A stretch of DNA of 64,000 bases from an uncultured Desulfobacter sp. (GTDB taxonomy: Bacteria; Desulfobacterota; Desulfobacteria; Desulfobacterales; Desulfobacteraceae): positions 2,790,001-2,854,000 of the forward strand of contig NZ_OY762229.1 in NCBI RefSeq assembly GCF_963665355.1, read 5' to 3'. The translations under genes were made by a program, and so were the position numbers. Of the stretch, positions 26,112 through 37,021 are shown piece after piece. Within the stretch, counting starts at the first letter, position 1. Each line of letters begins with the position of its first letter. The notes below the pieces were generated by a model, which searched no databases, was not told the DNA's origin, and worked only from the letters and a program-made list of their open reading frames with translations.

Positions 26112-26887
26112 ATGACCAGAGGTATTGATTTGTTTTTCACCTTATTCAACAATCTGGCGATATTCATCGCCCTGGTTACCTTTTACAACTATTTGATCCA
26201 CAAATATTACAAATCGTTTTGGATAACTGGAGCTGGCCATGACCGGTGCAAACGACGGCTATTGGGATTGGGATCTGAAAACGGGCACCGTATACTTCTC
26301 CCCCCACTATAAGGAACTCCTCGGTTACACTGACAAGGCGTTTCCGGATAATTTGGCACCGGCCAGGGCAGCCTTACAAAAACTCATCAGTGGCGACCAG
26401 GAACATGTAGAACATGAATTCCGCATGCGCCACAAAGACGGTTCGTTACGTTGGATTTTAAGCCGGGGCACCGGGCAATTTGCGTCTGTTTGAGATAGAA
26501 AATACAGCCATTGCACTGGAGCGGGAATCGCGACAAGGCAATATTTCTGCAGCCTTGGTTAATGAACTTAAAAAGGCGCTGAAAACGTTCCTCGGTACCG
26601 TCAAGTCCCTTGGGGAACCTGAACGAACAGATGAAACCGGAAATATTGACCAGCATGCAGCCAATCAATACATGGACAAAATCAAGGCGCTTATAAACAG
26701 TAGCGATTTTGTGGAAAAGAACCTTGTTTTCGGTTTGGAGCGCGCCCTTGGTGGACGGGTTGACCGGATTGTTTTGAACAAGCTTAAAAACAGCCTGCAG
26801 GATTTTGACTATCAGGGGGCCGATGAAGCCCTCGGAGAAGTTCGTTTCCGGATGGACATTCAATTGGCTGAGAAAAAAGGTGTATGA
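26112..26887 (+). pseudogene. Collapsed duplicate of a multi-PAS hybrid kinase
   Basis: Three pieces in three frames. Bases 26112-26225 encode a membrane start (IDLFFTLFNNLAIFIALVTFYNYLI), like the first segment of five-TM sensor domains. Bases about 26227-26493 encode a shortened PAS domain (LAMTGANDGYWDWDLKTG, EHEFRMRHKDGSLRWILSRG). Bases about 26475-26887 encode the distal part of an Hpt-containing C-terminus (LRLFEIENTAIALERES, ALGGRVDRIVLNKLKNS, DFDYQGAD) that is closely similar to the last 140 residues of the large kinase at 27965-34408. Kinase core and receivers are gone. It is a deletion derivative of a paralogous kinase. Confidence 0.8.
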
Positions 26888-26905
26888 CCCAGTTGTGGTT
26901 CTCCC

Positions 26906-26923
26906 TTTAAAAGACACCGAACT
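26906..26923 (+). repeat. 18-bp direct repeat, first copy
   Basis: TTTAAAAGACACCGAACT here is identical to 27914-27931, where it encodes part of the C-terminus (LKDTEL) of the binding protein. The copy here is preceded by codons reading VVVLP, so it appears to be the last bit of a lost second binding-protein gene. Confidence 0.7.
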
Positions 26924-26945
26924 GATGAATACAAAAGGAGTGATC

Positions 26946-27950
26946 ATGAACATAAAAAAAGTGCATGTCGTTATGGTTGCCCTGGCCCTGCTGGTGTTGT
27001 CGACGGGGCATGCCCGGGCAGAGGCCAAGGCCAGGTACAAAGTGTTGGCGGTCATAAGCTACGCGCCGGATTATGAGTTTGCCCGGGAAGAGCAGGAGGG
27101 GATCGCATCGGTGCTGTCCGATACCTGCCGGATCAAGTACGTGTACCTGAACACCAAAAAAGATATCGCCGCAGGTCCGCAAAAAGCCAAAGAAGCCTAT
27201 GAATTATATAAAACATTTTGTCCCGACGGTGTGATTGCCGCCGATGATGATGCCCAGTCCATGTTTGTGGTGCCCTATCTGAAAGACAAGGTAAAAACGC
27301 CGGTGATGTTCTGCGGGGTGAATGCCGCCCCTGAGAAATACGGGTACCCGGCCTCAAATGTGTCCGGCATTCTGGAGCGTCACCAAGTCAGCCAGACCCT
27401 GGCGTTTGCAAAACAGTTAATTCCTTCCATCAGAACCTTCGGATTCATGGCCTACGACAGTCTGTCGGGAAGGTCTATTCTGGTAAATTTTCACCAGGAG
27501 GAAAAAAGCTTCCCCCTGAAACTTGTGGAGGCTCATTTTCCCAAAACCCTTGATGAAGCCGAAAACATTGTAAAAAAACTGCGACCGTTGTGTGACATTC
27601 TGTATATGCCCACCATGCAGGGCCTCAAGGATGACAAAGGCAACGCCCTGTCAGAAAAAGACATTATCCCCGCAATGGCACGGATTTTCACCAAGCCCAT
27701 TGTCAGCGGAAACCACTATAACATTAGATACGGGATACTTTGCGGGGTTGTGAAAACAGGCCAGGAACAGGGGGCCACCGCGGCTGAAATGCTGCTCAAG
27801 GCCATGGAGGGGACCCCGGTTTCCCAGATCCCCATCACCCGAAACCGGCTGGGCAAGGCAATCATCAACGTAACAGTGATGAAAGCGTTGGGCATCAAAC
27901 CGAAATCCATTGTTTTAAAAGACACCGAACTAGTACGTACAGAGCCCTGA
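26946..27950 (+). CDS. ABC-type periplasmic substrate-binding protein
   Basis: 334 residues. ATG 26946 has AAAGGAG about 6 bases upstream, and the protein starts with a clean signal peptide (MNIKKVHVVMVALALLVLS, cut after ARA at about 24). The mature part looks like the ABC_sub_bind (DUF534/TrpX-like) fold: YKVLAVISYAPDYEFAREEQEGI, DGVIAADDDAQSMFVVPYL, VMFCGVNAAPEKYGYP, ISGILERH-like segment, and VSGNHYNIRYGILCGVVKTGQEQG. No permease or ATPase genes are adjacent. It is followed 14 bases later by the giant hybrid kinase, so it may serve as that kinase's ligand-binding partner, as in other binding-protein-dependent sensors (inference). Confidence 0.85.
   Translation: MNIKKVHVVMVALALLVLSTGHARAEAKARYKVLAVISYAPDYEFAREEQEGIASVLSDTCRIKYVYLNTKKDIAAGPQKAKEAYELYKTFCPDGVIAADDDAQSMFVVPYLKDKVKTPVMFCGVNAAPEKYGYPASNVSGILERHQVSQTLAFAKQLIPSIRTFGFMAYDSLSGRSILVNFHQEEKSFPLKLVEAHFPKTLDEAENIVKKLRPLCDILYMPTMQGLKDDKGNALSEKDIIPAMARIFTKPIVSGNHYNIRYGILCGVVKTGQEQGATAAEMLLKAMEGTPVSQIPITRNRLGKAIINVTVMKALGIKPKSIVLKDTELVRTEP
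27914..27931 (+). repeat. 18-bp direct repeat, second copy
   Basis: Identical to 26906-26923. It lies inside the 3' end of the binding-protein gene. The two copies bracket exactly the binding-protein gene and mark an ancestral tandem duplication or recombination seam. Confidence 0.7.
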
Positions 27951-27964
27951 AAGGCCCCTGATTT

Positions 27965-30900
27965 ATGAGCAATCCAACAATCGAAAAATCCGGAAAGCAC
28001 TTACTATTCAAGTTTTCCAATACGCGTATCCGCACCAAGCTGCTGGCCATGATTGCCATGATTGTTACTGTTTTTCTAATGATTGTTCTGACGGTGGTTG
28101 CCTCTTTCCATCGGATTGAAACCGTGCTGGGCGACGTGATCAGCCATGACATGAACAATGTCATGACAAATGCGCTGACCGAACGTGAGCTGTCATCCAT
28201 TGTTGCCGATCTCAATCTTTTGTTGAACACATTTTTCGAAAGTGACGGTGATCGACTGCTTGCGTCCACCCGGGTTTTGACCCGGGGGGTTAAAGGCAGT
28301 GAACTGGAAAGGCCGCTCGGGTTATTTGTTCGTCAGGTGGAATTCTTACTGGAGCAGTGCCGGGAGGTTAACACTGCGTTACGCCGTGTGAGTGACGCCG
28401 ATGTACAAATTTTATCCGATCTGGACCGTCTGGATGAAATTATTGCTGACAATATGATCAACGCCACCCTTATCGGGGACGACGTCAGCATCCTGCAGCA
28501 GCTTTCGGTACTAATCGTGGGATACCGGCAAAGCCTGCTGGAAATCGGCAAGCTGCACGCCCAGCGTTGGCCAAAGACCTATTATGCGCCCTTTGATATG
28601 GAGGGCGATCCCATGATAGGCGCCATTGATGAACTTGATTTTCGTTTGCGCACTCTAATTGCCGGAGACTCACACATCTCTGATTTCGGGCGGGCCGTTA
28701 TCAGGGAGCTTCAGGCCTATAAAGACAGACTTTTAGCCCTGAACACCGTCATGGTTGAACTCAAGAGGCGTATGCTTGATGTGGAGGCCACCAAACACCA
28801 GGCCACCGAAATACTTAAAAAACTGGACAGGGATGTGGTGCATGCGGTGAAAACGGCCAATGCCAAGGTCATGCGCACCTTCCGGATTACCGAAATTTTT
28901 CTGATCGTGGTCTGCCTGGTGCTTATCGCCGCCTTGACTATGCTGACTTCGGTTTTTTTTAGACGTATGATTAAAAAGCCAATGTACGATATTTGCGATG
29001 GCATTTCGGCACTTCGGCGTGGCAATCTTGAGGCACGTATAGATCTTGGTCGAAGGGATGAGTGGTACCTTATCCAGGACGCGTTGAACAGCATGGCCGC
29101 GGCGCTGTCTTCTTCCTACGCGGATCTTAAAGAGGCGCAAAGCTTTGTCTCCAACATCATTGATTCCATGCCTTCGGTATTGGTGGGGGTGGATGAGAAT
29201 GGGGCGGTCACTCAATGGAACCTTCGGGCCGAGCAGATGACCGGGATCTCTTCTGAAAAAGCCCGTTTCCAATACCTGGGAACTGTGTTTCCGGATCTGG
29301 CAGATGAGATGGATCGTATCAAGTCTTCCATACGGGAGCAGCGGATACTGAAGAATGCGAATGTGCTCCGCAAGGATCGCAAGGCGGCCTGCTACGAGGA
29401 TGTGACCATCTATCCGTTGGTTGCCGACGGTGTTACGGGCGCGGTTATCCGCATAGATGATGTGACCGAACGGATGCTGGCCCAAGCAAAGCTGACCCAA
29501 AGCGAAAAACAATACCGCCTGCTCATCGAGCATGCTGTCTCCGGGATCGCGGTGTTTGAAATCGTATTCGATCAGCTTGGACAACCGGTGGACTATGTGT
29601 TCTTGAGTGTCAACCCGGCATTCGAAATCCATACAGGCTTGAAGACGGCGGATGTGTTGGGCCGTGGGGCCTATAGTGTGTTGCCCGGTACCGAGAAAAC
29701 AGGGCTGTATAAGATGTTCGACCAGGTGGCGTTTTCCGGGGAACCGGCATCGCTGGACCGTTTTTTCAAGCCCCTGGGCCGGTATTTCATGGCGGCTGTC
29801 TATAAAGTTGATGAAAACCACATCGCAACCGTATTCACGGACGTCAGTAAACAAAAGCTCATGGAATTGGCTCTCAAACAGGAACGTGACCTGTTCAGAG
29901 CCGGACCGGTCTTTATACTTTCTACCCAGCCCCAGGATTTTGGAAAGCTGATCTTTGTTTCAGAAAACGTTCACAAGATTTTAGGTTTTACTCCGGAGGA
30001 GATGACTGCGGATTCATTCCGCTTCTCTGAGCTGATTCATCCCGGGGAACGATCCCGGGTTGTTGAGGAGGCTATCGGGTATATTGAGAGCGACGCCGTT
30101 AATTATGAACTCAATTTTCGACTCCGTAACCGTTCCGGAGAATACCGCTGGTTTTATGATCATACCCAGCTGGTTCGTGATGAGACCGGTAAAATTATCA
30201 GACTCAACAGCTACCTGTTTGATCAGACAGATCAAAAACAGATGGAAGAGGCCCTGCGCATAAGCGAGCAAAAGGCGCGGGCCATCCTGGATACGAGTTT
30301 TCAGCTGTTCGGGATGCTGGACCTTGACGGTACCCTGATTGACCTCAATCAGACAGTCCTGGACCTTAACGGTCTGCCCAAATCAGAGGTTCTGGGCAAA
30401 CCGCTTTGGGAAGCCCCCTCATGGTCCTATTCCATTGAACTTCAGGATCGTCTCCGGGCAGCCGTAAAGACTGCCGCTGCAGGAAAGTCTGTGCAGTTCG
30501 AAGTTACACATCCCACACCCGATGGCAACCTGGAGTACGTTGAGTTTTCGCTCAGACCGGTGAAGGATGATGATGGCAAGGTGCTCTTCCTGATCCCGGA
30601 GGGGCATTTCATCACGGCCCGAAAAAAAGCTGAAAATAGGCTGACAGACGAACAACGTCGTCTTTCTACCATCATTGACGGCACGAATGTCGGCACATGG
30701 GAATGGAACGTGCAAACCGGGCAGACAGTGTTCAACGACATCTGGGCCCGGATTGTCGGGTACACCCTGGAGGAACTGGCACCGGTCAGTATCGAAACAT
30801 GGAACCGTCTGGCCCATCCCGAGGACTTGCAGAGATCCAGGGAACAGCTTAAAAAACATTTTAACGGGGAGCTTTCCTATTACGAGATAGAATGCCGTAT

Positions 30901-33900
30901 GAAGCACAAAGACGGCAGATGGATCTGGGTTTATGACAGGGGACGGGTTATGACCCGGGATGCCGACGGTGCCCCTTTGTTGATGTTCGGTACACACCAG
31001 GACATCACCGAACGAAAGCGGCAGAAGAAAAAACTCAAGGAGAGCGAGCTGCGGTTTCATGCCGTCATTGATGCCTCACCCGTGCCTATTATCCTGGAAA
31101 ACGATTCCGGTAAGATTATCTATACGAACCCGGCCTTCACTGACACCTTCGGCTATGCCCTGGATGACATTCCCCACATAGACGACTGGTGGTCTGCCGC
31201 TTATCCCGACCCGGCCTACAGGGAAGAAATCAAAAGCATTGTGTTACAGCGGCTTGCCCTGGCCGAAGAGAAGAAGCAAACGGTCCTGCCCGCCATGGAA
31301 GTTCGTATCTGCTGCAAGGACCGCTCGTTCCGTACGGTTTCCGTCTCCAGGGCAATATTGGGCGGCACTGCCCAGAAGATACGCCTGGGCATTCTCTTTG
31401 ACGTGACGTTGATCCGGCGTATTTCCGAACGGCTGCAGACGATTCTGGCCAATACCAGCGACGGCATGCACGTCCTGGACGAACAGGGAAACCTCGTTGA
31501 ATTCAGTAACTCCTTTTCACACATGCTCGGCTATACTATGGAAGAGACAGCTCAACTGAACTTGACCGACTGGGACAAGTTCACCCCCATACAAAGTATT
31601 TCCCACAGGATTGAAAAGAGCATGACAGGCCCCACCACCCTTGAAACCCGATACCTGCGCAAAAACGGAGAGATGTTTGACGTAGAGATCAACGCAAAAG
31701 GGATTGTGCTGGACGGGCAGCGGTTGCTCTATGCCTCCAGCCGCGACATCTCGGCGCGCAAGAGGGCCGAGAATCAACTCAAACAGGCGTTGCTGGAGCA
31801 AAGCGCTGTCCTGGAAAACGCAAACGTCGGCATCACCCATGTCAAAGATCGTATTCAAGTAAAGAGCAACAAAAAAATGGCTGAAATATTCGGCTATGAA
31901 TTGGAGGAGATGGTTAATAAAAGAACTCGCATATTCTATCCCTCCCAAAAAGAATTTGAAGAAGTCGGCCAAGAATCCGGGCCGGTTCTCTGGAGCGGCA
32001 ATATTTACACCACCCAGCGTCAGATGTCACGCAAAGACGGCTCTCTTGTGTGGGTGCGGATTTCCGGTACGGCCATAGATATTAACGAGCCTGAATCCGG
32101 CAGTATCTGGGTATTTGAGGACATCAGCGAAGCCAAGGCCAGGGAACAGGAACTGCAGGAAGCAAAGGCTGAAGCTGAGCAGGCAAGCAAGTTGAAATCC
32201 GAATTTTTGGCCAACATGAGCCACGAGATTCGCACGCCCATGAACGGCGTCATCGGCATGGCCGACCTGCTTATAGATACCCATCTTTCCACGGAGCAAT
32301 GGCACTATGCCAATGCCATTCGCTCCAGCGGGGAGCTTCTTCTCGGGCTGATCAACGACATTCTTGATTTTTCTAAGATAGAAGCCGGGAAATTGGAGAT
32401 GGAAACCATTGAATTTGATCTTTTCAGTCTGCTGGATGACTTTATGGACAGTATGGCCGCCAGGGCCCACGATAAAAATTTGGAATTGCTTTGCTCCGTA
32501 GATCCGGGGACGCCAAGCCGCCTTCAGGGAGATCCGGGACGATTACGCCAGGTGTTGAACAATCTGACCGGCAATGCCATTAAATTTACCGAAACCGGAG
32601 AAGTTGTGATCAAGGTCTCTGTGATCGAAGAGGACCCGGATGAGTGCCTGGTCCGTTTTGCTGTCATGGACACCGGCATCGGCATCCCTGCGGATAAACT
32701 TTCACTGCTGTTTGATAAATTCAGCCAGGTCGATGCCTCCACCACACGCAGGTATGGGGGGACCGGACTGGGTCTGGCCATTTCCAAACAACTGGCTGAA
32801 CTGATGAACGGAGAAATAGGCGTTTCCAGCCGGGAAGGGCATGGATCCGAGTTCTGGTTTACCTCCAGGTTTAAGAAATTTAAAGGTGCGCAGTCTTTGC
32901 GACCCCCTGTACCGGTGGACCTGCAAGGCATCCGTGTCCTGATCGTTGATGATAATGCAACTAATCGTGAAATACTTACCACCCAGCTTTCGGCCTGGGG
33001 CATGCGGCCCCATGAATCCTCCAATGGTCCTCAGGCCCTGGTGGAACTTAAGAAGGCCGCTGATGTAAACGATCCCTACAAAATTGCCGTCATCGATATG
33101 CAGATGCCTGATATGGACGGAAAAACGCTGGGCCGGGCTATAAAAAAGGATCCAAGTCTTGCGCCAATGCGTATGATTATGCTTACGTCTTTGGGCAGGC
33201 GCGGTGATGCCCGTCTATTTGAGGCGGCGGGTTTCGACGCCTATGCCAACAAGCCCATCCGCCACAGGGACTTTCTTTCCATTATAACCAGGGTGATGTC
33301 TGGTGAATCAGCCGCCGGAAGCCATACCTTGGTAACCCGCTACTCAACCCGGGAAGAGATGCGCCCCTTTGGCACAGACCTACATGTCCTTGTTGTTGAG
33401 GATAACGACATCAACCGGCAGGTGGCGGTGGGGGCCCTCATGAAGATAGGCGTGCGCGCAGATGCCGCAGCTGATGGTGTTGAGGCGATCAATGCCCTTA
33501 AGAGCATCCCTTATGATCTTGTGCTTATGGACATCCAGATGCCCGGTATGGACGGTTACCAGGCCACCCGCCGCATTCGTGATCCTGAAACAGGCGTTCT
33601 TGACAGCAACATTCCCATCATAGCCATGACTGCCTACGCCATGCAGGGGGACAGGGAAAAGTGCCTGTCAAACGGGATGAATGATTACATATCCAAGCCC
33701 ATTGACAGAGACGCGCTGGTCAAAGTGTTGAAAAACAGACTGCCTGCGTTTGCTGTCCCTCCTTCTGCTGCAGGCCCAAAATCATGGTCCCCGGGAGATG
33801 ATTTTCCCGCATTGGCCGGGATCGCGGTTCAGGAGGCGCTCAACGCCCTGGATATGGATTTTCAATCATACAAAGGGTATTTGCTGGCCTTTTGCAAAGA

Positions 33901-34408
33901 CGCGGAAAGTGCCCTGGGTGAACTTCCGGCACTTGTCCGGCGCAACATCCCCGCTGACATCTCTGCCTTGGCCCACAAGCTTGCAGGAGCCGCCGGGAAT
34001 CTACGGGCGTTTCAGATAAAAGCCGCCGCCGTCGCACTGGAGCAAGCAACACTGCAGGGTCAGATTCCCGGGGCCCTGGTCAATGAACTGGAAAAGGCGC
34101 TGCAAACCCTTATTGATTGTGTCAAGCCCCTTGCGGAAACTGGACAAACCGATGAAACCGGAAAAATTGAACTGCTCTCCGCCTATACATACCTGGACAG
34201 AATCGAGACGCTTATCGCCAGCAGCGATTTTGTTCCCCAGGATCTTGTTGCCGGTCTGGCGCGTGCACTCGGGGGACGCCTTGACCATATTGTTTTAAAC
34301 AGACTTAAAAACAGTCTGCTAAATTTCGATTATCAGGGTGCGGATGATGCGGCCAAGGCAATCCGTGCCGGAATGGATACCCAATCTTCCAAGGAGACAG
34401 GTGCATGA
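27965..34408 (+). CDS. Giant hybrid histidine kinase: eight PAS, HisKA, HATPase, two REC, Hpt
   Basis: 2147 residues. TM1 about 27-49, a helical periplasmic sensor of about 255 residues, TM2 about 308-330, HAMP about 332-385. Eight PAS-type domains follow between about 393 and 1400, some with PAC tails. Next come HisKA with His1420 ([13 protein letters not shown]), HATPase ([30 protein letters not shown]), REC1 with Asp1711 ([10 protein letters not shown]), REC2 with Asp1856 ([11 protein letters not shown]), and an Hpt domain with His2004 ([15 protein letters not shown]). This is a complete BarA/ArcB-like His-Asp-His relay. A C-terminal extension after Hpt is shared with the pseudogene at 26112. 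AAAGG lies upstream of ATG 27965. The stop overlaps the next gene by 4 bases. Confidence 0.93.
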   Translation: MSNPTIEKSGKHLLFKFSNTRIRTKLLAMIAMIVTVFLMIVLTVVASFHRIETVLGDVISHDMNNVMTNALTERELSSIVADLNLLLNTFFESDGDRLLASTRVLTRGVKGSELERPLGLFVRQVEFLLEQCREVNTALRRVSDADVQILSDLDRLDEIIADNMINATLIGDDVSILQQLSVLIVGYRQSLLEIGKLHAQRWPKTYYAPFDMEGDPMIGAIDELDFRLRTLIAGDSHISDFGRAVIRELQAYKDRLLALNTVMVELKRRMLDVEATKHQATEILKKLDRDVVHAVKTANAKVMRTFRITEIFLIVVCLVLIAALTMLTSVFFRRMIKKPMYDICDGISALRRGNLEARIDLGRRDEWYLIQDALNSMAAALSSSYADLKEAQSFVSNIIDSMPSVLVGVDENGAVTQWNLRAEQMTGISSEKARFQYLGTVFPDLADEMDRIKSSIREQRILKNANVLRKDRKAACYEDVTIYPLVADGVTGAVIRIDDVTERMLAQAKLTQSEKQYRLLIEHAVSGIAVFEIVFDQLGQPVDYVFLSVNPAFEIHTGLKTADVLGRGAYSVLPGTEKTGLYKMFDQVAFSGEPASLDRFFKPLGRYFMAAVYKVDENHIATVFTDVSKQKLMELALKQERDLFRAGPVFILSTQPQDFGKLIFVSENVHKILGFTPEEMTADSFRFSELIHPGERSRVVEEAIGYIESDAVNYELNFRLRNRSGEYRWFYDHTQLVRDETGKIIRLNSYLFDQTDQKQMEEALRISEQKARAILDTSFQLFGMLDLDGTLIDLNQTVLDLNGLPKSEVLGKPLWEAPSWSYSIELQDRLRAAVKTAAAGKSVQFEVTHPTPDGNLEYVEFSLRPVKDDDGKVLFLIPEGHFITARKKAENRLTDEQRRLSTIIDGTNVGTWEWNVQTGQTVFNDIWARIVGYTLEELAPVSIETWNRLAHPEDLQRSREQLKKHFNGELSYYEIECRMKHKDGRWIWVYDRGRVMTRDADGAPLLMFGTHQDITERKRQKKKLKESELRFHAVIDASPVPIILENDSGKIIYTNPAFTDTFGYALDDIPHIDDWWSAAYPDPAYREEIKSIVLQRLALAEEKKQTVLPAMEVRICCKDRSFRTVSVSRAILGGTAQKIRLGILFDVTLIRRISERLQTILANTSDGMHVLDEQGNLVEFSNSFSHMLGYTMEETAQLNLTDWDKFTPIQSISHRIEKSMTGPTTLETRYLRKNGEMFDVEINAKGIVLDGQRLLYASSRDISARKRAENQLKQALLEQSAVLENANVGITHVKDRIQVKSNKKMAEIFGYELEEMVNKRTRIFYPSQKEFEEVGQESGPVLWSGNIYTTQRQMSRKDGSLVWVRISGTAIDINEPESGSIWVFEDISEAKAREQELQEAKAEAEQASKLKSEFLANMSHEIRTPMNGVIGMADLLIDTHLSTEQWHYANAIRSSGELLLGLINDILDFSKIEAGKLEMETIEFDLFSLLDDFMDSMAARAHDKNLELLCSVDPGTPSRLQGDPGRLRQVLNNLTGNAIKFTETGEVVIKVSVIEEDPDECLVRFAVMDTGIGIPADKLSLLFDKFSQVDASTTRRYGGTGLGLAISKQLAELMNGEIGVSSREGHGSEFWFTSRFKKFKGAQSLRPPVPVDLQGIRVLIVDDNATNREILTTQLSAWGMRPHESSNGPQALVELKKAADVNDPYKIAVIDMQMPDMDGKTLGRAIKKDPSLAPMRMIMLTSLGRRGDARLFEAAGFDAYANKPIRHRDFLSIITRVMSGESAAGSHTLVTRYSTREEMRPFGTDLHVLVVEDNDINRQVAVGALMKIGVRADAAADGVEAINALKSIPYDLVLMDIQMPGMDGYQATRRIRDPETGVLDSNIPIIAMTAYAMQGDREKCLSNGMNDYISKPIDRDALVKVLKNRLPAFAVPPSAAGPKSWSPGDDFPALAGIAVQEALNALDMDFQSYKGYLLAFCKDAESALGELPALVRRNIPADISALAHKLAGAAGNLRAFQIKAAAVALEQATLQGQIPGALVNELEKALQTLIDCVKPLAETGQTDETGKIELLSAYTYLDRIETLIASSDFVPQDLVAGLARALGGRLDHIVLNRLKNSLLNFDYQGADDAAKAIRAGMDTQSSKETGA

Positions 34409-35331
34409 GCCACGTAATGAAAGCCGGATCGGTCCTTATTGTGGATGACACTCCGATTAATATCCAGGTGCTGGTTAATGCGTTGAAGGATACCTACCGC
34501 GTCCGGATTGCCAATGAAGGTCGTAAGGCGTTGTCTGTTGCCGCGTCTGAAGATCCTCCCGACATCATCCTCCTTGATGTCATGATGCCCGAAATGGACG
34601 GCTATGAGGTCTGCCGCTGCTTAAAGCAGAACCCCAAGACGATGCAGATCCCCGTCATCTTTGTTACAACCAGACGAAGCAGCGAAGATGAGGCCTTTGG
34701 CCTGAATCTGGGGGCTGTGGATTATATTTCAAAACCCTTCAGCATACCTGTTGTTAAAGCCCGCGTGCGGACACATCTGCAGTTGAAACTGCGTACGGAT
34801 AAATTGGAGGCCCTGGCAATGGTGGACGGCCTGACCGGCATCGCAAATCGCCGCAGCTTTGATCAGACCCTTGACCTGGATTGGCGCAGAGCCCAGCGCA
34901 TGGGCAGTCATCTCAGCCTGATTATGATCGATATCGATGAATTTAAGGCGTACAACGACAATTACGGTCATGGCGCAGGCGACGAGTGTCTACGTGTGGT
35001 TGCTGAGGCCATTGAGTCTATTATGCGCCGTCCTGGTGACTTTGTTGGCCGATACGGCGGTGAAGAGTTTGTTGTTCTCCTCCCGGAGAGTGATCTGAAG
35101 GGGACGTTGGCAATGGCGGAAAAAATTCGTCTTGCCGTCAAGGCGTTGAAAATCCCCCATGCCTTCTCCGGGACAGCAGACCATGTTACCATCAGTCTTG
35201 GCTGCCACGCCATGCTCTGTGAATCGAAAACATCAAGCAGGCAATTGCTGCAAGAGGCGGATCAGGCGCTATATTTTGCAAAGCAAAAAGGGCGGGACAG
35301 GGTTGTTGCTTCAAATGCCTCCCAGGCGTGA
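34405..35331 (+). CDS. Response regulator diguanylate cyclase (REC-GGDEF)
   Basis: 308 residues. The receiver (residues about 9-125) has acceptor Asp58 (ILLDVMMPEMDG) and Lys in ISKPFS. The GGDEF domain (about 135-305) has the catalytic GGEEF at 218-222 and an upstream RPGD that fits the RxxD inhibitory site, five residues before it, so product feedback is expected. It makes c-di-GMP from GTP. The start overlaps the stop of the giant kinase (ATGA), so the two are translationally coupled, and the Hpt of that kinase is the likely phosphodonor. Confidence 0.93.
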   Translation: MSHVMKAGSVLIVDDTPINIQVLVNALKDTYRVRIANEGRKALSVAASEDPPDIILLDVMMPEMDGYEVCRCLKQNPKTMQIPVIFVTTRRSSEDEAFGLNLGAVDYISKPFSIPVVKARVRTHLQLKLRTDKLEALAMVDGLTGIANRRSFDQTLDLDWRRAQRMGSHLSLIMIDIDEFKAYNDNYGHGAGDECLRVVAEAIESIMRRPGDFVGRYGGEEFVVLLPESDLKGTLAMAEKIRLAVKALKIPHAFSGTADHVTISLGCHAMLCESKTSSRQLLQEADQALYFAKQKGRDRVVASNASQA

Positions 35332-35345
35332 TGACCCCGCCTGGG
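35321..35345 (+). repeat. Stem-loop over the stop codon of the cyclase gene
   Basis: CCCAGGCG (35321-35328) pairs with CGCCTGGG (35338-35345) around a 9-base loop that contains the TGA stop. No T tract follows. It could attenuate or stabilise the transcript between the cyclase and the downstream Hpt gene. Confidence 0.4.
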
Positions 35346-35583
35346 GGGGAATCCGTTACCGCATTTTACCGGAAAGCCTATTGTGAGGCTGGGGACATTC
35401 TGGGATTTTACCTCGGCCATGCCGGATATTCTTGGAACGCCGTGGAAAATCATGATATGAAAGTTTCAATAACAACCCACGGCTGTTATTCGTTAACTGT
35501 TTACAAGGATACTTATATCTCTTATAAAAATAGTCTATTTTAGGTGCCATCTCCTGATAGATAATCTAATTACAGGTAGGTTT

Positions 35584-35904
35584 ATGGATTTTCGTGATAT
35601 TGAGTCCTTTCTGGGTGTTGATAAGAATGAGGCCGAAGAGTTGGGCCGCCTTCTGGCCGATACCCTGTCATCTGATCTGAAAAAGATCCGTCAAAGCATC
35701 CGAAACAATGATGTGAAAGCCGTTTGTTTCGTGGCACATTCCATGAAAGGAACCACCGGGAACCTGGGATTTTCACGATTCAGTAACATCGCCGAAATTA
35801 TGGAAACCCGCGCCCGGGGCGGTAGTCTTGATGATTTTCCAGATTTGCTTTTGGAAATGCAGACTCTTCTGGAAGAACTCGAAGGCAGTTTGCCGGGCAA
35901 ATGA
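35584..35904 (+). CDS. Stand-alone Hpt phosphotransfer protein
   Basis: 106 residues. One Hpt domain: the phosphoacceptor is His52 in VCFVAHSMKGTTGNLGFSRF, with the usual helical text after it (IAEIMETRARGG). Such proteins shuttle phosphate from a hybrid kinase receiver to a response regulator. It is followed 1 base later by the REC-PP2C gene, its most likely acceptor. The donor may be the giant kinase upstream. Confidence 0.9.
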   Translation: MDFRDIESFLGVDKNEAEELGRLLADTLSSDLKKIRQSIRNNDVKAVCFVAHSMKGTTGNLGFSRFSNIAEIMETRARGGSLDDFPDLLLEMQTLLEELEGSLPGK

Positions 35905-35905
35905 T

Positions 35906-37021
35906 ATGAGCGAAGCATATTCCATTCTTGTGGTTGATGACAACCACCTCAATCTTAAGGTTATTGAAAAAGTGCTGACCAAGGAGGGCTATATTGCCCT
36001 TCTGGCGGACAATGGGCCCGATGCCCGGCGTATGGCTGCGGAAAAACATCCGGATCTTATTCTGCTGGATATTGAAATGCCCGGTGAAGATGGGTTTGAC
36101 GTTATTCAGAAACTTAAAAGTGATGCGGCCACCGTCACCATCCCCGTTCTTTTTCTAACGGGTGTATCCAAGGTGGATGTTAAACTCAGAGGGTTTGAGC
36201 TCGGGGCTGTGGATTATATCCTCAAGCCTTTTCATCCCCAGGAGGTCCTGGCCCGGGTGCGCATTCATCTCAAACTTTCCATTGCCACCAACTGCCTGGT
36301 CCAGGATCAGGCCAGAAAACTTCGTCAGGTGAGCCGGGCCCAGAGCGCCATGCTGCCCCGGCCCGAAGACTTTCCCGATGCCAGATTTAGTGTTTTCTAC
36401 CGTCCCCTGGAGGAGGCCGGCGGTGATTTTTATGATATTTTAAATATTTCAAACCATATCACCGGATATTTCTTGGCGGACTCTTCGGGGCATGACATTG
36501 AAACCTCGTACACCACCGCATCCGTCAAGGCCCTTCTGGCCCAGAACTGCACCCCTGTATATTCTCCCAGGGAGAGTATGAAAATGATCAATGACGTGCT
36601 TGTGGAAATTCTGCCCGAAGAAAAATATTTCACCGCATGCTACATGCACCTGAATCGCAGCACAAAAATCATGACCTTGGTCAATGCAGGGCATCCCCCT
36701 GTGGTTTATATGCCCAGAGGAAATAAACCTTTTTTTATCAAAGCCCAGGGTGACATTCTGGGGATGTTTGCCGATGCCACCTTTGGCATAGACAGAATTG
36801 CCGTGAATGAAGGGGACCGGTTTTTCGTCTATTCCGATGGCCTGGTGGAATCCACAAAAAAGAAAATATCATGGGCCGCAGGCGTACAGGACCTTTTAGC
36901 CACCTTTGACGGGGTGGAAGATGCTGCCCTTGCCGGTGTTCCGAACATGCTGGTTTCCCGTCTTTTTAACGGAGATCCCATGCCCGAGGATGATATCGTT
37001 CTTCTATGCATTGAGGTGTGA
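35906..37021 (+). CDS. Response regulator phosphatase (REC-PP2C/SpoIIE)
   Basis: 371 residues from ATG 35906, which sits 1 base after the Hpt stop; the longer frame upstream is only overlap. The receiver (about 5-125) has Asp55 (ILLDIEMPGEDG) and Lys in LKPFHP. A coiled linker (ARKLRQVSRAQSAMLPRP) leads to a PP2C-type domain: EEAGGDFYD, FLADSSGHDIETSY, VNAGHPPVVY, GDRFFVYSDGLVES and EDDIVLL give the metal-binding aspartates. This is the RsbU-like class that dephosphorylates an anti-sigma-factor antagonist. The overlapping next gene encodes the matching RsbW-like kinase. Confidence 0.93.
   Translation: MSEAYSILVVDDNHLNLKVIEKVLTKEGYIALLADNGPDARRMAAEKHPDLILLDIEMPGEDGFDVIQKLKSDAATVTIPVLFLTGVSKVDVKLRGFELGAVDYILKPFHPQEVLARVRIHLKLSIATNCLVQDQARKLRQVSRAQSAMLPRPEDFPDARFSVFYRPLEEAGGDFYDILNISNHITGYFLADSSGHDIETSYTTASVKALLAQNCTPVYSPRESMKMINDVLVEILPEEKYFTACYMHLNRSTKIMTLVNAGHPPVVYMPRGNKPFFIKAQGDILGMFADATFGIDRIAVNEGDRFFVYSDGLVESTKKKISWAAGVQDLLATFDGVEDAALAGVPNMLVSRLFNGDPMPEDDIVLLCIEV

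Noticed and set aside
28733-29854. 373-residue frame antisense to the giant kinase
   Set aside because: No homology and no start signal; the plus strand is clearly coding.
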